From: Ligula intestinalis
Lineage: Eukaryota > Platyhelminthes > Cestoda > Diphyllobothriidea > Diphyllobothriidae
Reading direction: 5' to 3'
NCBI GenBank assembly: GCA_036362985.1
Contig: JAYGXS010000002.1
Coordinates: 11,024,603-11,088,602, forward strand
DNA length: 64,000 bases
Shown here: positions 52,564 to 62,695 of the stretch, one piece after another
How the letters are laid out: each line of letters starts with the position of its first letter
How positions within the stretch are numbered: position 1 is the first letter of the stretch
Notes under the pieces: model-generated
Told to the model about the DNA's origin: nothing
Seen by the model: only the letters and a program-made list of their open reading frames with translations
Database searches by the model: none
Translations under genes and position numbers: made by a program

Positions 52564-52835
52564 CGTTTAGAGAAACCTGAGACTCAGGTTGCGGCAAAGT
52601 CTAAGCGTGGACGGTCTCGTATCACACACTGGTTTTTCGCCGCCAGTTTTGAAATGAGAACATACAGGTTTGGTCATGTTCAACTAAAGGGCAAAGGTTC
52701 TCATGTTCAAAATCAGTGTATGTCCGCTGAACTTTAAAAGAGAAGACAACAACTTTAAAAGACCGAAAAAGTGTTAGGCGTACGTCATGTACTGGAATGC
52801 GTTGATGTTAAAACCGGAAGCTTACACATGTAAGC

Positions 52836-53185
52836 TCAATGGAAAAGGGGGCCCTGCCTACTGACTGGAAGCTGGCCAACATAACACCTTTTTATAAAGG
52901 AGGAGAAAGAACTCCACCTAATAGCTTTATATCAGTTAGTATAACAAGAATTTGTTGCAAACTAATCGAGAAACTAATCAAAACGGAACTAATGAGACAT
53001 ACTGAGGAGAACAATTTGCTAAGGGCAGCGCAACATGGATTCCGAAGTGCCCACTCTTGTCTCACAAACCTGCTAACATCCATGGAAAGCTGGACGAAAT
53101 CTCTGGAAATGGGTTCAATGGTCAATGCGGTCTTCATTGACTTCAGCCAGGCATTCAACAAGGTTGCTTACAGACGGGGTCTTCC
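52836..53185 (+). mobile_element. CR1-like RT fragment
   Basis: EKGALPTDWKLANITPFYKG, CCKLIEKLIKTELMRHTEEN, QHGFRSAHSCLTNLL and NAVFIDFSQAFNKV are RT motifs 1 to A, then the frame ends at the junction with the next element. It lies only about 270 bp upstream of the GCN1 start codon, so the GCN1 promoter must be compact or lie within or across it. Confidence 0.85.
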
Positions 53186-53189
53186 GGTG

Positions 53190-56100
53190 GCAGTAGGGCT
53201 GGAAATATATCAAGGGTCTCTCTTGCCCGCCAAAACTGCATAGTCGTTCAAGGCCTACCTGAATCAGACGGAACTACTCCGAAGGAAAGGATGGATGCGG
53301 ATGTCGAAAAGTTTCGGGGCCTGCTAAAAACATTCTCCGACAGCGAGAGACAGCAGGAGTTTGTGGAGCTTTCAGGATAGGCAAACAGGTTACTGAACAG
53401 TCGGAAACTGTCCGACCTCGACCTTTCAGGATAGTCTTGGATAACAAAGAACAGGTGAACTTGGTTCTGTGCCAGAAGACAGCTCTCCGCCACTCACATA
53501 AGACGGTGTTTTTTTCAGCCGGACTACTCTCCAGCAGAACGTCTGAAACGCCGAGAATTTGTAGTGGATATACGGGAGAGAGAGAGAGCTGGAGAGAGGA
53601 ATCTGGATATCTTCAGGGACCAAATAATACAGAAAACTACCATAGTGCTGTGAAAGCTGTCAGTCCTGATGACTGCTGTGGTCCAGTAATACTGGCAAAC
53701 TCGCGCCCAAACGCATTGGACACTGCAGAATCTCGCCGGCTGAAATTTCTATATACTAACGCCCAGAGTTTATTCTCGAAGTTTGATGAACTTCAAATAC
53801 AGGTAGCCGATGGGTCCCCTGATGTTATAGCAATTACAGAAACCTGGCTGTCACAGAGCGTCAGTGATTCAGCAGTGGCGCTATGCGGATACCAACTATT
53901 TAGAGGAGGCCGAGTTGAACGCCAGGGTGGAGGAGTTGTTATGTATGTAAAGAACGAATTAAGTGTGTGCGAGAAGCCTGAAAGGATTACTCATGGTAAA
54001 GAGGCTATTTGGCTGACAATTAAGGCACGGGGGTCGCAGTCCCTGGAAGCCGTGACTGTCTACCGACCACCGCGGACAAACAGTGATGCAGATGCACGTT
54101 AACTGGTGTGCATAAAGGAGATAGGAAGTCGACCTGATGTTGTACTCATGGGTGACTTCAATGCGCCCAGCATATGTTGGAACAATTTGCGGACCAATTG
54201 TTCTAAAAACGCCTTTGCTCACCATCTGCTAAAAGCAGCACTTGGGGCCCTTCTCACACAACACGTCCTAGTTTCAACTAGAGCACGTGAAGGGCAACAA
54301 GCAAGTTGTTTAGATCTAGTCTTCACGAAGCATCCCGACACTAAAGACGAGGTATGCTGTCTTCCTCCACTAGGTCGAAGTGATCATGCCGTACTTTTGT
54401 GGGATTGTGGTCTTTACTCGTTACCCCTACAGTAGACGAACCAAGGCCGAATATATGGCGAGGTGACTTCTCACAAATGAGAGTTGAGGCATCGCAAATA
54501 GACTGGGGTCTTCTTTTCTCTGGGGATGTGCCTGAGGACTGGAATACATTTAAGGAGTGGTTGTTGCAGCTAATGCGCAGTCATTGTCCACTTTCAGTGC
54601 CCAAGGTATCTAGCCAACCTCCATGGCTAAACAGAGCTATCAAAAGAGAGATAAATAAAAAAAGAAAGCTTTGGAAGAAGTTTTGCAACACAAGCCGCAA
54701 CGAAGATTTTGAACAGTACAAAATCCAGCGGAACAAGGTAAAAAATGGTTTTCAAAGCACGACGGGACTTTGAGAGCGATCTACTTCGTCGAGCTGTCAA
54801 TAATCCAAAGTTGCTATACAGTTATTTACGGAAAAGCACACGTAACAGGAACCCGATTCCTGTTATGCAAACTGATGATGTTCACGAAATCTCCGACTGT
54901 AAAAACAAAGCAGAACATTTTGCTGAGTTCTTTCAGTCTGTCATCACCATAGAACCTCCCTTGGTCGCAACTGTTGACGAGGTCATGTAAGCACCAAATA
55001 TTGGGGATATTTTGTTTGAAGAAGAGACGATTTTTCAAGAAATAAAAAGCTTGAAGGAATGTAAATCTCCGGGTCCAGATGAAATTCCTGCCAAATTGCT
55101 CAAAGAACTTGCTAGAGAGCTAGCTAAACCCCTTTCACTAGTGTGCCAGAAATCATTTGATCCTGGAATACTTCCTCCGGACTGGAAATTAGCGCATATT
55201 ACACCGCTTTACAAAAGCAGTGGTCGTGCATCTGCGAATAACTACAGACCCGTGAGCCTGACCTCCATATGCTGCAAAGTAATGGAGAAGATCATCAAGA
55301 AGCAATTAATGATATATTGTGAAACTCACAATATATTGTCGAATGCGCAATTTGGATTCCGTAGGGGAAGGGCATGTGTAACAAACTTGCTGGACAAGGG
55401 CAATTGATGCAAAAGAAACTGTACATGCAGCCTACATTGATTTCCGGAAGGCCTTTGACAGTGTTCCACACCAACGTCTCCTGCATAATTTGAGACTGAT
55501 GGGTATCGGAGGCAGACTTCTTACGTGGATTGAGAATTTCCTATCTGGTCTTTCCCAAAGAGTGTGTGTAGGACGACAACAATCAAGGCCGACAGTCATC
55601 GAGAGTGGAATACCTCAAGGTTCAGTACTCGGACCCACCCTCTTTCTCTTGTTCGTTAATGATTGCGCACAAAAATTGGACTGCGAGTGTGCCATGTTTG
55701 CAGATGATGTAAAAATATGGAGGGTCATCAGGTGTGCTGCCGATGAAGATAACTTCCAGGAAAACCTTTGTCGATTAAACGATTGGCCGCATAGATGGCT
55801 GCTGTCCTTCAATTCTAACAAATGCACTCTGCTGCGCCTGGGAAATCGAAATGCGGTGCCTTATGCGCGACCCTACCATCTGAACGGAATCCTTCTGAAA
55901 GAAACAGAAATACATAAGGATCTCGGCATCTGGATGACAGACAATCTAAAACCTTCTACATAATGTTGTAAGGTGGCTTAAACTGCAACTTCAATGTTGT
56001 ACGCCATCAAGCGGGCATTCACGGTTTTTGATGAAGACTGTTTCTCGAAAATCTTCGGTACCTTCATAAGGCCACATCTTGAATACACGATTCAAGCCTG

Positions 56101-56685
56101 GAGACCGTGGATGCGGCAGGATTATAACGTACTTGAGAGGGTGCAGCGGCGAGTAACAAAATTAGTAAGAGGCCAAGGTTCACTACCATATGAGATCCAC
56201 CTAAATAACCTTAATCTCTATCCTTTGAGTTATAGGCAGTTACGCGGGGATTTGATACAAACCTGCCGTATCGTGCGTGGCTGTGACTGCGCTCTCATGT
56301 GTGACGACTTCTTCCAACTCACCACTACAACTAATCTCCGGGTGCATCCCTTCAGACTATATGTGCCCCAAGGACGATTGGATGTACGGTAGATTTTTTT
56401 CTCTAATCTCGTCGTGGACCCATGGAATAACCTTCTCGAGGCGATTGTGATGTCCCAATCTGTGGAGATATTCAAACACCGACTTGATATACACATGCTA
56501 CAACACAACGTGAACTATGTGACAAATTAACCTTCAAACACCACTGCACCATGTGACTGTCTATATTTTCCTGACTGAAAACTTATTCAAATTGTTTATA
56601 ATTCTTGATATTTTGATGTGACCAATAGGGAGTTCAAAGGCGCAAGCCTATTTTTACCTCAAATATACTGACTGACTGACTGACA
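53190..56685 (+). mobile_element. CR1-like retrotransposon, nearly complete but frame-broken
   Basis: ORF1 piece (VVQGLPESDGTTPKERMDAD VEKF). AP endonuclease at 53740-54430: LYTNAQSLFSKFDEL, DVIAITETWLS, VVLMGDFNAPSICWNNL, GRSDHAVLLW. Linker 54440-54990. RT from 55012: SPGPDEIPAKLLKELA, NNYRPVSLTSICCKVMEK, FRKAFDSVPH, GIPQGSVLGPTLFLLFV, catalytic AMFADDVKIW. Thumb LERVQRRVTKLVRGQG. At least four stops or shifts, and part of the RT between 55390 and 55430 is deleted. It ends in a CTGA tail at 56668-56685. Confidence 0.92.
56668..56685 (+). repeat. (ACTG)n 3' tail
   Basis: Four to five ACTG units end the preceding element. Microsatellite-like 3' ends are usual for CR1-clade elements. Confidence 0.8.
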
Positions 56686-57760
56686 GCTGTACCAAATGGG
56701 TGTGACTGGAAACCTACTCAAATGGTTAGCCGACTTCCTAACAGGCAGGTGTCAGCGTGTTTGTATTGGAGACACCAAAACAGAATGGAAAACCGTATCC
56801 AGTGGGGTTCCGCAGGGAAGCGTTCTGGGTCCCATTCTATTTCTGGTATATGTGAATGACTGCCTTGACTGCCTCACCTGTGAAAAAGTCATGTATGCAG
56901 ATGATCTCAAGATCTGGAAGTCCATTGAAAGCTCAGAGGATGGACAGATCTTACAAAATGACTTGGATTACTTGCAAAAGTGGTGTGAAAAATGGCTACT
57001 GCAGCTGAACTTCAACAAATGCCAAGTAATCCGTTTACGGTCAAGTCGCAGAAAGGTGATACCATTCGAGTATGTCTACTCGATCGGAGGTCATCAACTC
57101 GAGCTAGTGAACGAACTACGGGATCTAGGTGTACGCATGACGCCCTACCTCAAACCGTCAACTCACTGTGATAAAAACCACAACGAAGGCTATGGGCATC
57201 CTCGGAGGGATCAGAAGTTCTTCCCTCTATTTTAACGAGGCGCTTTTTGGGCGAGTCTTCGGAACATTTGTTCGGCCGATGTTAGAGTGCTGCTTCCAGG
57301 CGTGGTGCGCTTGGATCAATAAAGATAACGCAATGCTCGAGAAAGTGCAAAGAAGGGAACCATGCTAGTCAGCAGCTTAGGAGGTCTCCCATATGAAGTT
57401 CGTATAGATAGGCTCAATCTTTTTCCTCTCTATTATAGGCAATACATAGGAGTTATGATCATTGTGTTTAAAATCGTCAGGGGAGTAGACTGTTCTCTTC
57501 AGATGACCGACTTCTTTCAATTTACACAAACGATACATCTATGCGGTCATCCGTACAAATTGAAGAAACACCACGCCAAACTAGAAGTGCGGGCCCACTT
57601 CTTCTCCGAGCGGGTCATTGAAGAATGGAATAAACTTCCTTTCTCGGTTGTTCTTGCTGAAAGCGTCAGCGCATTCAAAAGAAGGCTTGATCTTACTTTG
57701 CTTGCTGGTCATACATTTGGAAGACAACAACAATTTATATAGTGCATGCATGACTTTGAA
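56686..57760 (+). mobile_element. CR1-like retrotransposon, 5'-truncated copy
   Basis: Begins inside the RT directly after the CTGA tail: MGVTGNLLKWLADFLTGRCQ, GVPQGSVLGPILFLVYVND, catalytic VMYADDLKIW, LQKWCEKWLLQLNFNKCQ. After a frameshift near 57230 the thumb follows (LEKVQRREPCL..., YEVRIDRLNLFPLYYRQ) to a stop at 57740. Confidence 0.9.
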
Positions 57761-58179
57761 CAATATGCATGATCTGATAGCTTCTATCTGTAAATAGGGT
57801 TTTCAAAAGCTCTGCCTCTCTCCGTTATATATGCTGAATTATACTGAATTATGTGCGTAAACTATGCACTCTGTTCAGTTCACTTTGTTGAAGCAAATCG
57901 GAACATAGAGACCACGTAGGCTGCAATTGAGCAAGAAGAACCTTAGAATCTGAAATTTGATGTATGATTCTCAAATTTTTGTTGAAATCTTCATCGCGAG
58001 GCGAGGCGGGCACAACAGGAAGGATGGTGGCAACGGTTAAGAGCAATGAGGTAGTTCAGCGTCAGGTATTTGGGTATCTGTGGTGAGATAAGTCGTCTTC
58101 GGACTGCTGGGAACAAGGAGAGACTGTAAAAATGTTTGACGCCGTAGTATTATATATTATCTTAGGGATAGTGCATTTC

Positions 58180-58660
58180 GTCTGGAGCTGGCCGAGTAAG
58201 TCGATACGCGCATTAACAGCATGGGCAGGTTTAAAGGGCTTGCGTGCCGGCAGCGCTCTTTCCTTGGAGTTGTGACTTGCGGAGCTTTTTTAAGGTCTTC
58301 GCGTTAATTTGAAGGCATTTAAAATAGTTATTTAGAGTGACCTTGTAACGCCTCTTATATCCTTACTATTGGTGAGGATCCACAGCGATATCGCCGTAGC
58401 ACAACTGCTTCTGTAATAGTTGGCCATCCATCCGCACCATCTGGCTACTCAATCGGACTTGAAGTTGCCTCAGCATGGCGTGGAGGCAGAAGATTCCCGT
58501 CCTCTCAGTACTTCAGTGTTCGGGATCCGTTCCTGCCATCTCAACTTGAGTTTTCGGTCGTGACAGCTGCGATGGAAATGGTTCAGGTTCCGAGCCTGTT
58601 TGGCGTAGACGGCCCAGGCCGCCGGTCTGTTCCAAAGCGTCCTGGAGATGACACTCTCCA
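58180..58660 (-). mobile_element. RTE-type retrotransposon, C-terminal fragment
   Basis: Minus frame ESVISRTLWNRPAAWAVYAK QARNLNHFHRSCHDRKLKLR WQERIPNTEVL, then shifted AMLRQLQVRLSSQMVRMDGQ LLQKQLCYGDIAV. This is the conserved RTE C-terminal region. It overlaps the first codons of the plus ORF at 58560, which therefore starts inside foreign sequence. Confidence 0.85.
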
Positions 58661-59640
58661 ACCAATAGATGTTGCTGTTCAGTTTCTTTACTCTTGTGGC
58701 TTTAATTTCAAAGTTGCAGAAGCTAAAAGACTCTCATCCCGAAGTAAAAACCAGCCGATTCTCGTAAAACTTTTTTCGGCGATAGAATTAGACCTTATAT
58801 TCTCTCAACATGAGCGGTCAGCCAACTATTTAAAGGAAAATAAACTTTACATATGCAGGGATAAAACGCCAATGGAGCGTCGGGTTTTATCTAAAGTAGC
58901 AAATGAGAATACTGGTTCCGGTTCCACAAAACCAAAAGTTGTCTCTGAGGCCGGCCCTCCCGCTCAGGTAAGCCCACATCCCTCTGGGTCAATGTCAGTT
59001 ATCCCTGATACTTCTCCCATTCACCTTACTCGTGATTCGAGTGAGATTGTAGCCTCATCAAGTCGTTCTCCTTCTAAGCCAACCACGTCTGTGATAGCTT
59101 TAAATTCCGATAAACCTACGAACGCCCCTAGTAAATCTACGTCAGTTTTCAAATTCACCAATATTATTACCGATAATAACTCAGTATCTAACAAAGACCC
59201 AACTGCTCAAGCTAGCGCTTTTCCTATCCCCAAATCTCATCAACATCCCCAAATAATTCAGCCAGCTACTAAAATTAACCGTTTTTCAAAACCAGTCGTG
59301 CAATTTTCGAAGGCCAATATTCCGTCAAATTTTGATATAATGCCTCAAAATCCTATATTTATGCCCCCTCCTGGTTTTCCCATGCCACACTTCAGCCGCC
59401 CTTTCTATGGAGCCCCCTCTTATATGCCTTTCTACAATATGCACCGTTCATTTGATAAGAATTACTTGGCAAACTGTAGACCAGGGCCAGTTTGCTTTCC
59501 GCCTTTTGTTTCTCCCATGCCATTTCCCTTTCCGCCACCAAGTTTTCCTTTTTTATAAATACTGACGAGCGTAACCTGAATCCGAAGGATACGCTCAGTA
59601 TAGTCTCACTCAATGCGAGATCAGTTGTTAATAAGATAAT
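58656..59640 (+). mobile_element. Outer CR1-like element: ORF1 and start of ORF2
   Basis: ORF1 frame to 59558: VQFLYSCGFNFKVAEAKRLS, NQPILVKLFSAIELDLIFSQ, LYICRDKTPMERR (RRM-like end of non-LTR ORF1 proteins), then a Ser/Thr- and Pro-rich tail (MPFPFPPPSFPFL). An overlapping frame opens ORF2: NLNPKDTLSIVSLNARSVVN K, the first endonuclease strand. It is cut at 59640 by the inverted element and resumes at 62702. The 5' end is truncated against the RTE fragment. Confidence 0.85.
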
Positions 59641-62600
59641 AATAATAATTTGTATATTTAAGGCCCAAGGGGCCCTGTCGTTACAAACTTAGTGCTATCG
59701 TGAAAATAAAAATAATAATGATAAGCAGCGAACTCTTATAAATAATTGTCATCGGCAGTAAAAAAAACTCCTAGATCGGTGGATGAGTTCAGCGGGCCAC
59801 CGAGTTCAAAAAAAGTTTAGGAGAAAAAACTGCCTTAATAGGTAAAAGGGTTTGATGTGGTTAGTTTGGGACCTGATGTTGAGGGTTCGGGACGTTTATG
59901 TTCATGGGAAAAAATAATATATCGTTGAGTTAGGAAGGGGTCATCCGGAAGGCAGGAGAAGGCAGTAGAAGTCAAGGCAACGTCATCGACTTGCGACCCA
60001 CCAGATTCCAGAGCCAATCGCGAAGACCACAACGAAGGTTGCAAAAACGGAGAAGAATTCGCAGCCCTTGGAAGTGATGCTTGACTCTGCAGAGGGAAAT
60101 GCTAACATATTTAGAAACCATTTTATCATCCTGGGAAGAGCTTCAAATGCCAGGAGGACTCTTTTCAAAATCTACAACTTGCGTGTTTGGAAAGGAAACA
60201 GACAGTAACGACTTTATTTCCTCTAAATTTAAATGCTTATATAATTTGCCTTTAAAAATCGACAGTGTAGAAGACAGTCTAATATCGAGAGGAAGATTGT
60301 TCCAAATAAAATCATATTTGGAGGTAAAAAAGCGAGAACGGTTAGATGTGGAGCTATGGTGTGATAAAATTATCATGGAAGAGTTACGAGTGGCGTAAGG
60401 TCGGTCAACTGGAAGGAGAGCGTTAATTTGTGGGAGATTAGGACTATTGTTAACGCGAAACAGAAAGCATAGACCAGCTTCGAGTCTTCTTATCCAAAGA
60501 AATTTCATGTTTGCTAATTGACATCTATCTGTATAACACATACCAGACCCAGAAACAGAAAATATTTTACGAGTGAAAACTCGCTGAACCTTTTCAATCT
60601 TACTACGGTCATGCTGGGTCATGAGGCCAAAAAGCGGGCAGCAGTATTCTAGTATAGGAAGAACAAACATGCGGTATAGTTTTAACTTCATTTCTGGAAG
60701 GAAAAAGTTATGCGATATAAACCCACATATCTGTGCGGCCTTGGCAGAAATTCGATCTGCATGAGGTGATAATGCAAGCTTATTCGTGCAAGTAAGACCC
60801 AAATCCTTTATCGTAGATCTTTCTAACAGTGGACTATTTTGGAAGATAATTGGTCCAGGAAGCCTTGCGGGACCAAAACTCAAGAAACTACATTTTGATG
60901 GAGAAAACTCCATCTGCCATGTTGCGCTCCAACTTGATAGAGTACGCAAGTCTGCGTTAACTTTATCAACACAACTACTGGCCGTGTCCTTAGAAAATGA
61001 GTAAATACACTTAAGGTCATCAGCATAAATGAAATTTTCCGAATTATTTAGCACTGTTGAAATTTCATTTATGTAAAGAATGAAAAGGAGGGGACCGATA
61101 ACCGTGCCTTGTAATACACCACTCATTATCGGCTGAGGCATCGAGTAGCTATTGCCTACTAAGACCTTCTGGCTGCGGTTAGACAGGTAGGAGGCAATGA
61201 AATCGAGGAGGGGAGGCCTGATGCCTAGGGCTTCCAGTTTCACTAAAAGGCGCCTATGAGGCACCTTGTCAAAAGCTTTACTAAGGTCAAAGTAAATCAC
61301 GATGACTGATTGCTGTTCATTACGAAGTGACGTAACCAGGTTAAGGAATGCTAAGTGGCAGGTTTCGCATGATCTTCCAGGTAGAAATCCATGCTGTGAG
61401 GCACTTAATATTTTATTTTCTACACAAAAATCGAGAATTTGATTAAAAATGATCTTTTCCAGAAGTTTGGCTAGGGCCGGGGTTTTATGAACACCTCGGT
61501 AGTTATTTACGTCCGAACGAGATCCTGACTTGAAGACTGGAAGAATAATAGATGTCTTCCATGAGTCAGGAAAGAAACCGTTTAGAAGATAAGCTGAGAA
61601 TATATAACGCAGCAATCGGGGGAAGCTGAATACTCTCTTGATAAGTGAATTTGGAAGGCCGTCAGTTCCCGAGGAGTGCGAGTTTTTTAGACGGATAATG
61701 TGCTTACGAATTACTTCTATGGAGAAATCTATGGTACTGATAGTATTGACTGAGCATGGCTGAAAAGACGGGACCGGTTCAGATTCCGTCGTAAGGTGTT
61801 TTGCAAAGAACGCATTGAACAGTTCAGCCTTCTCAGACTCATCTTGCACAAAGTTTTTATTTTCATTCAGTAAGGGGGGGATTTCGTGACCTCGTTTAGC
61901 GGAGGACCGACGGCGGAACAGTTGGGCAATCGATTTTGCAGAGTTTAACTCGCTGAGTGCGCAAGATTCCCTATGTTTGTCACGTGTAAGACGAATCTTA
62001 GACGCTAATTCGAAAATCTCTGCGATTCTAAGGTGCACCGATAATGAACTAGTAGACTGGTCTTTCAACTGTCTTTGCAATTTCTTCAGTCTAGACATAA
62101 GAAAATGAGGAACGGTGGGGTCCGAAGTATAAGGCTTAACAATTTTGATCGGCACAAATTCCAAAATGCTATTTGAAATTGCCGTCATTAAGTCACCGAG
62201 AATTGTTACACTGTTCGTGGAGGAAAGCTCCTGCCAGTCTAGTGAGTCCATAAAGTTGTTAATTAAATTAATATCAGCTAGGTCAAACGCACGGTAGGTA
62301 CGAGTGGTGCTAGCCTTTTTCGTAGAAGCAAGCGGAAGGCAACAATGGATCAAAGTATGGTCACTTGGGAAGAGGTTCTGATTGTAGTCAACAAAAAGGG
62401 GGAAAATGTCATTAGTGAAAATTAAATCTAAAATATGCTGATCCCTTGTTGGGGAACAGACCAACTGAGACCAGTTTGAAAAATTGATGGTATCTAGGAA
62501 GGGCTGAAATCTGGATGGACAACAGTTCAATGACCAATCAATTTCGGGAAAGTTGAAATCCCCTGCGATAACTTTAGCATCAAAGGCGGACTCCAAAATC

Positions 62601-62695
62601 AGCCTAAATATTTCGCAAAGCTTTTCATCATCTTCCGATGATGAGTTAGGTGGACTATAAATGCATCCAATAATCGCCTTTTGACGGGGAGACAG
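59641..62695 (-). mobile_element. Inner CR1-like element, intact RT ORF, 5' truncated in endonuclease
   Basis: The minus frame is open from the 5' junction (62695) to a stop at 60143-60145, about 850 codons. It holds the endonuclease C-terminal half (AIIGCIYSPPN, VIAGDFNFPEIDW, FPSDHTLIHCCLP), then RT (SSGTDGLPNSLIKRVF, SWKTSIILPVFKSGS, ASQHGFLPGRSCETCHLAFL, IYFDLSKAFDKVPHRRLL, catalytic FIYADDLKCIYSF) and the thumb (KIEKVQRVFTRKIF). A roughly 500-bp 3' UTR ends in (TTA)n at 59641-59650. The frame upstream of 62695 (start codon at 62803) is antisense of the outer element, so the apparent first 36 residues are chance. Confidence 0.92.

Noticed and set aside
51198..51425. Minus ORF in intron 5 as a coding exon
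   Set aside because: No family match and no fitting splice phase; exons 5 and 6 already join in phase without it.
57849..58046. Minus ORF MLLTVATILPVV... as an upstream GCN1 exon
   Set aside because: No GCN1 similarity. The true start codon at 52563 has an upstream in-frame stop. This lies in the 3' flank of an RTE fragment.
58560..58655. N-terminal codons of the plus ORF at 58560
   Set aside because: Antisense of the RTE fragment (ARNLNHFH...); ORF1 similarity begins at about 58656.
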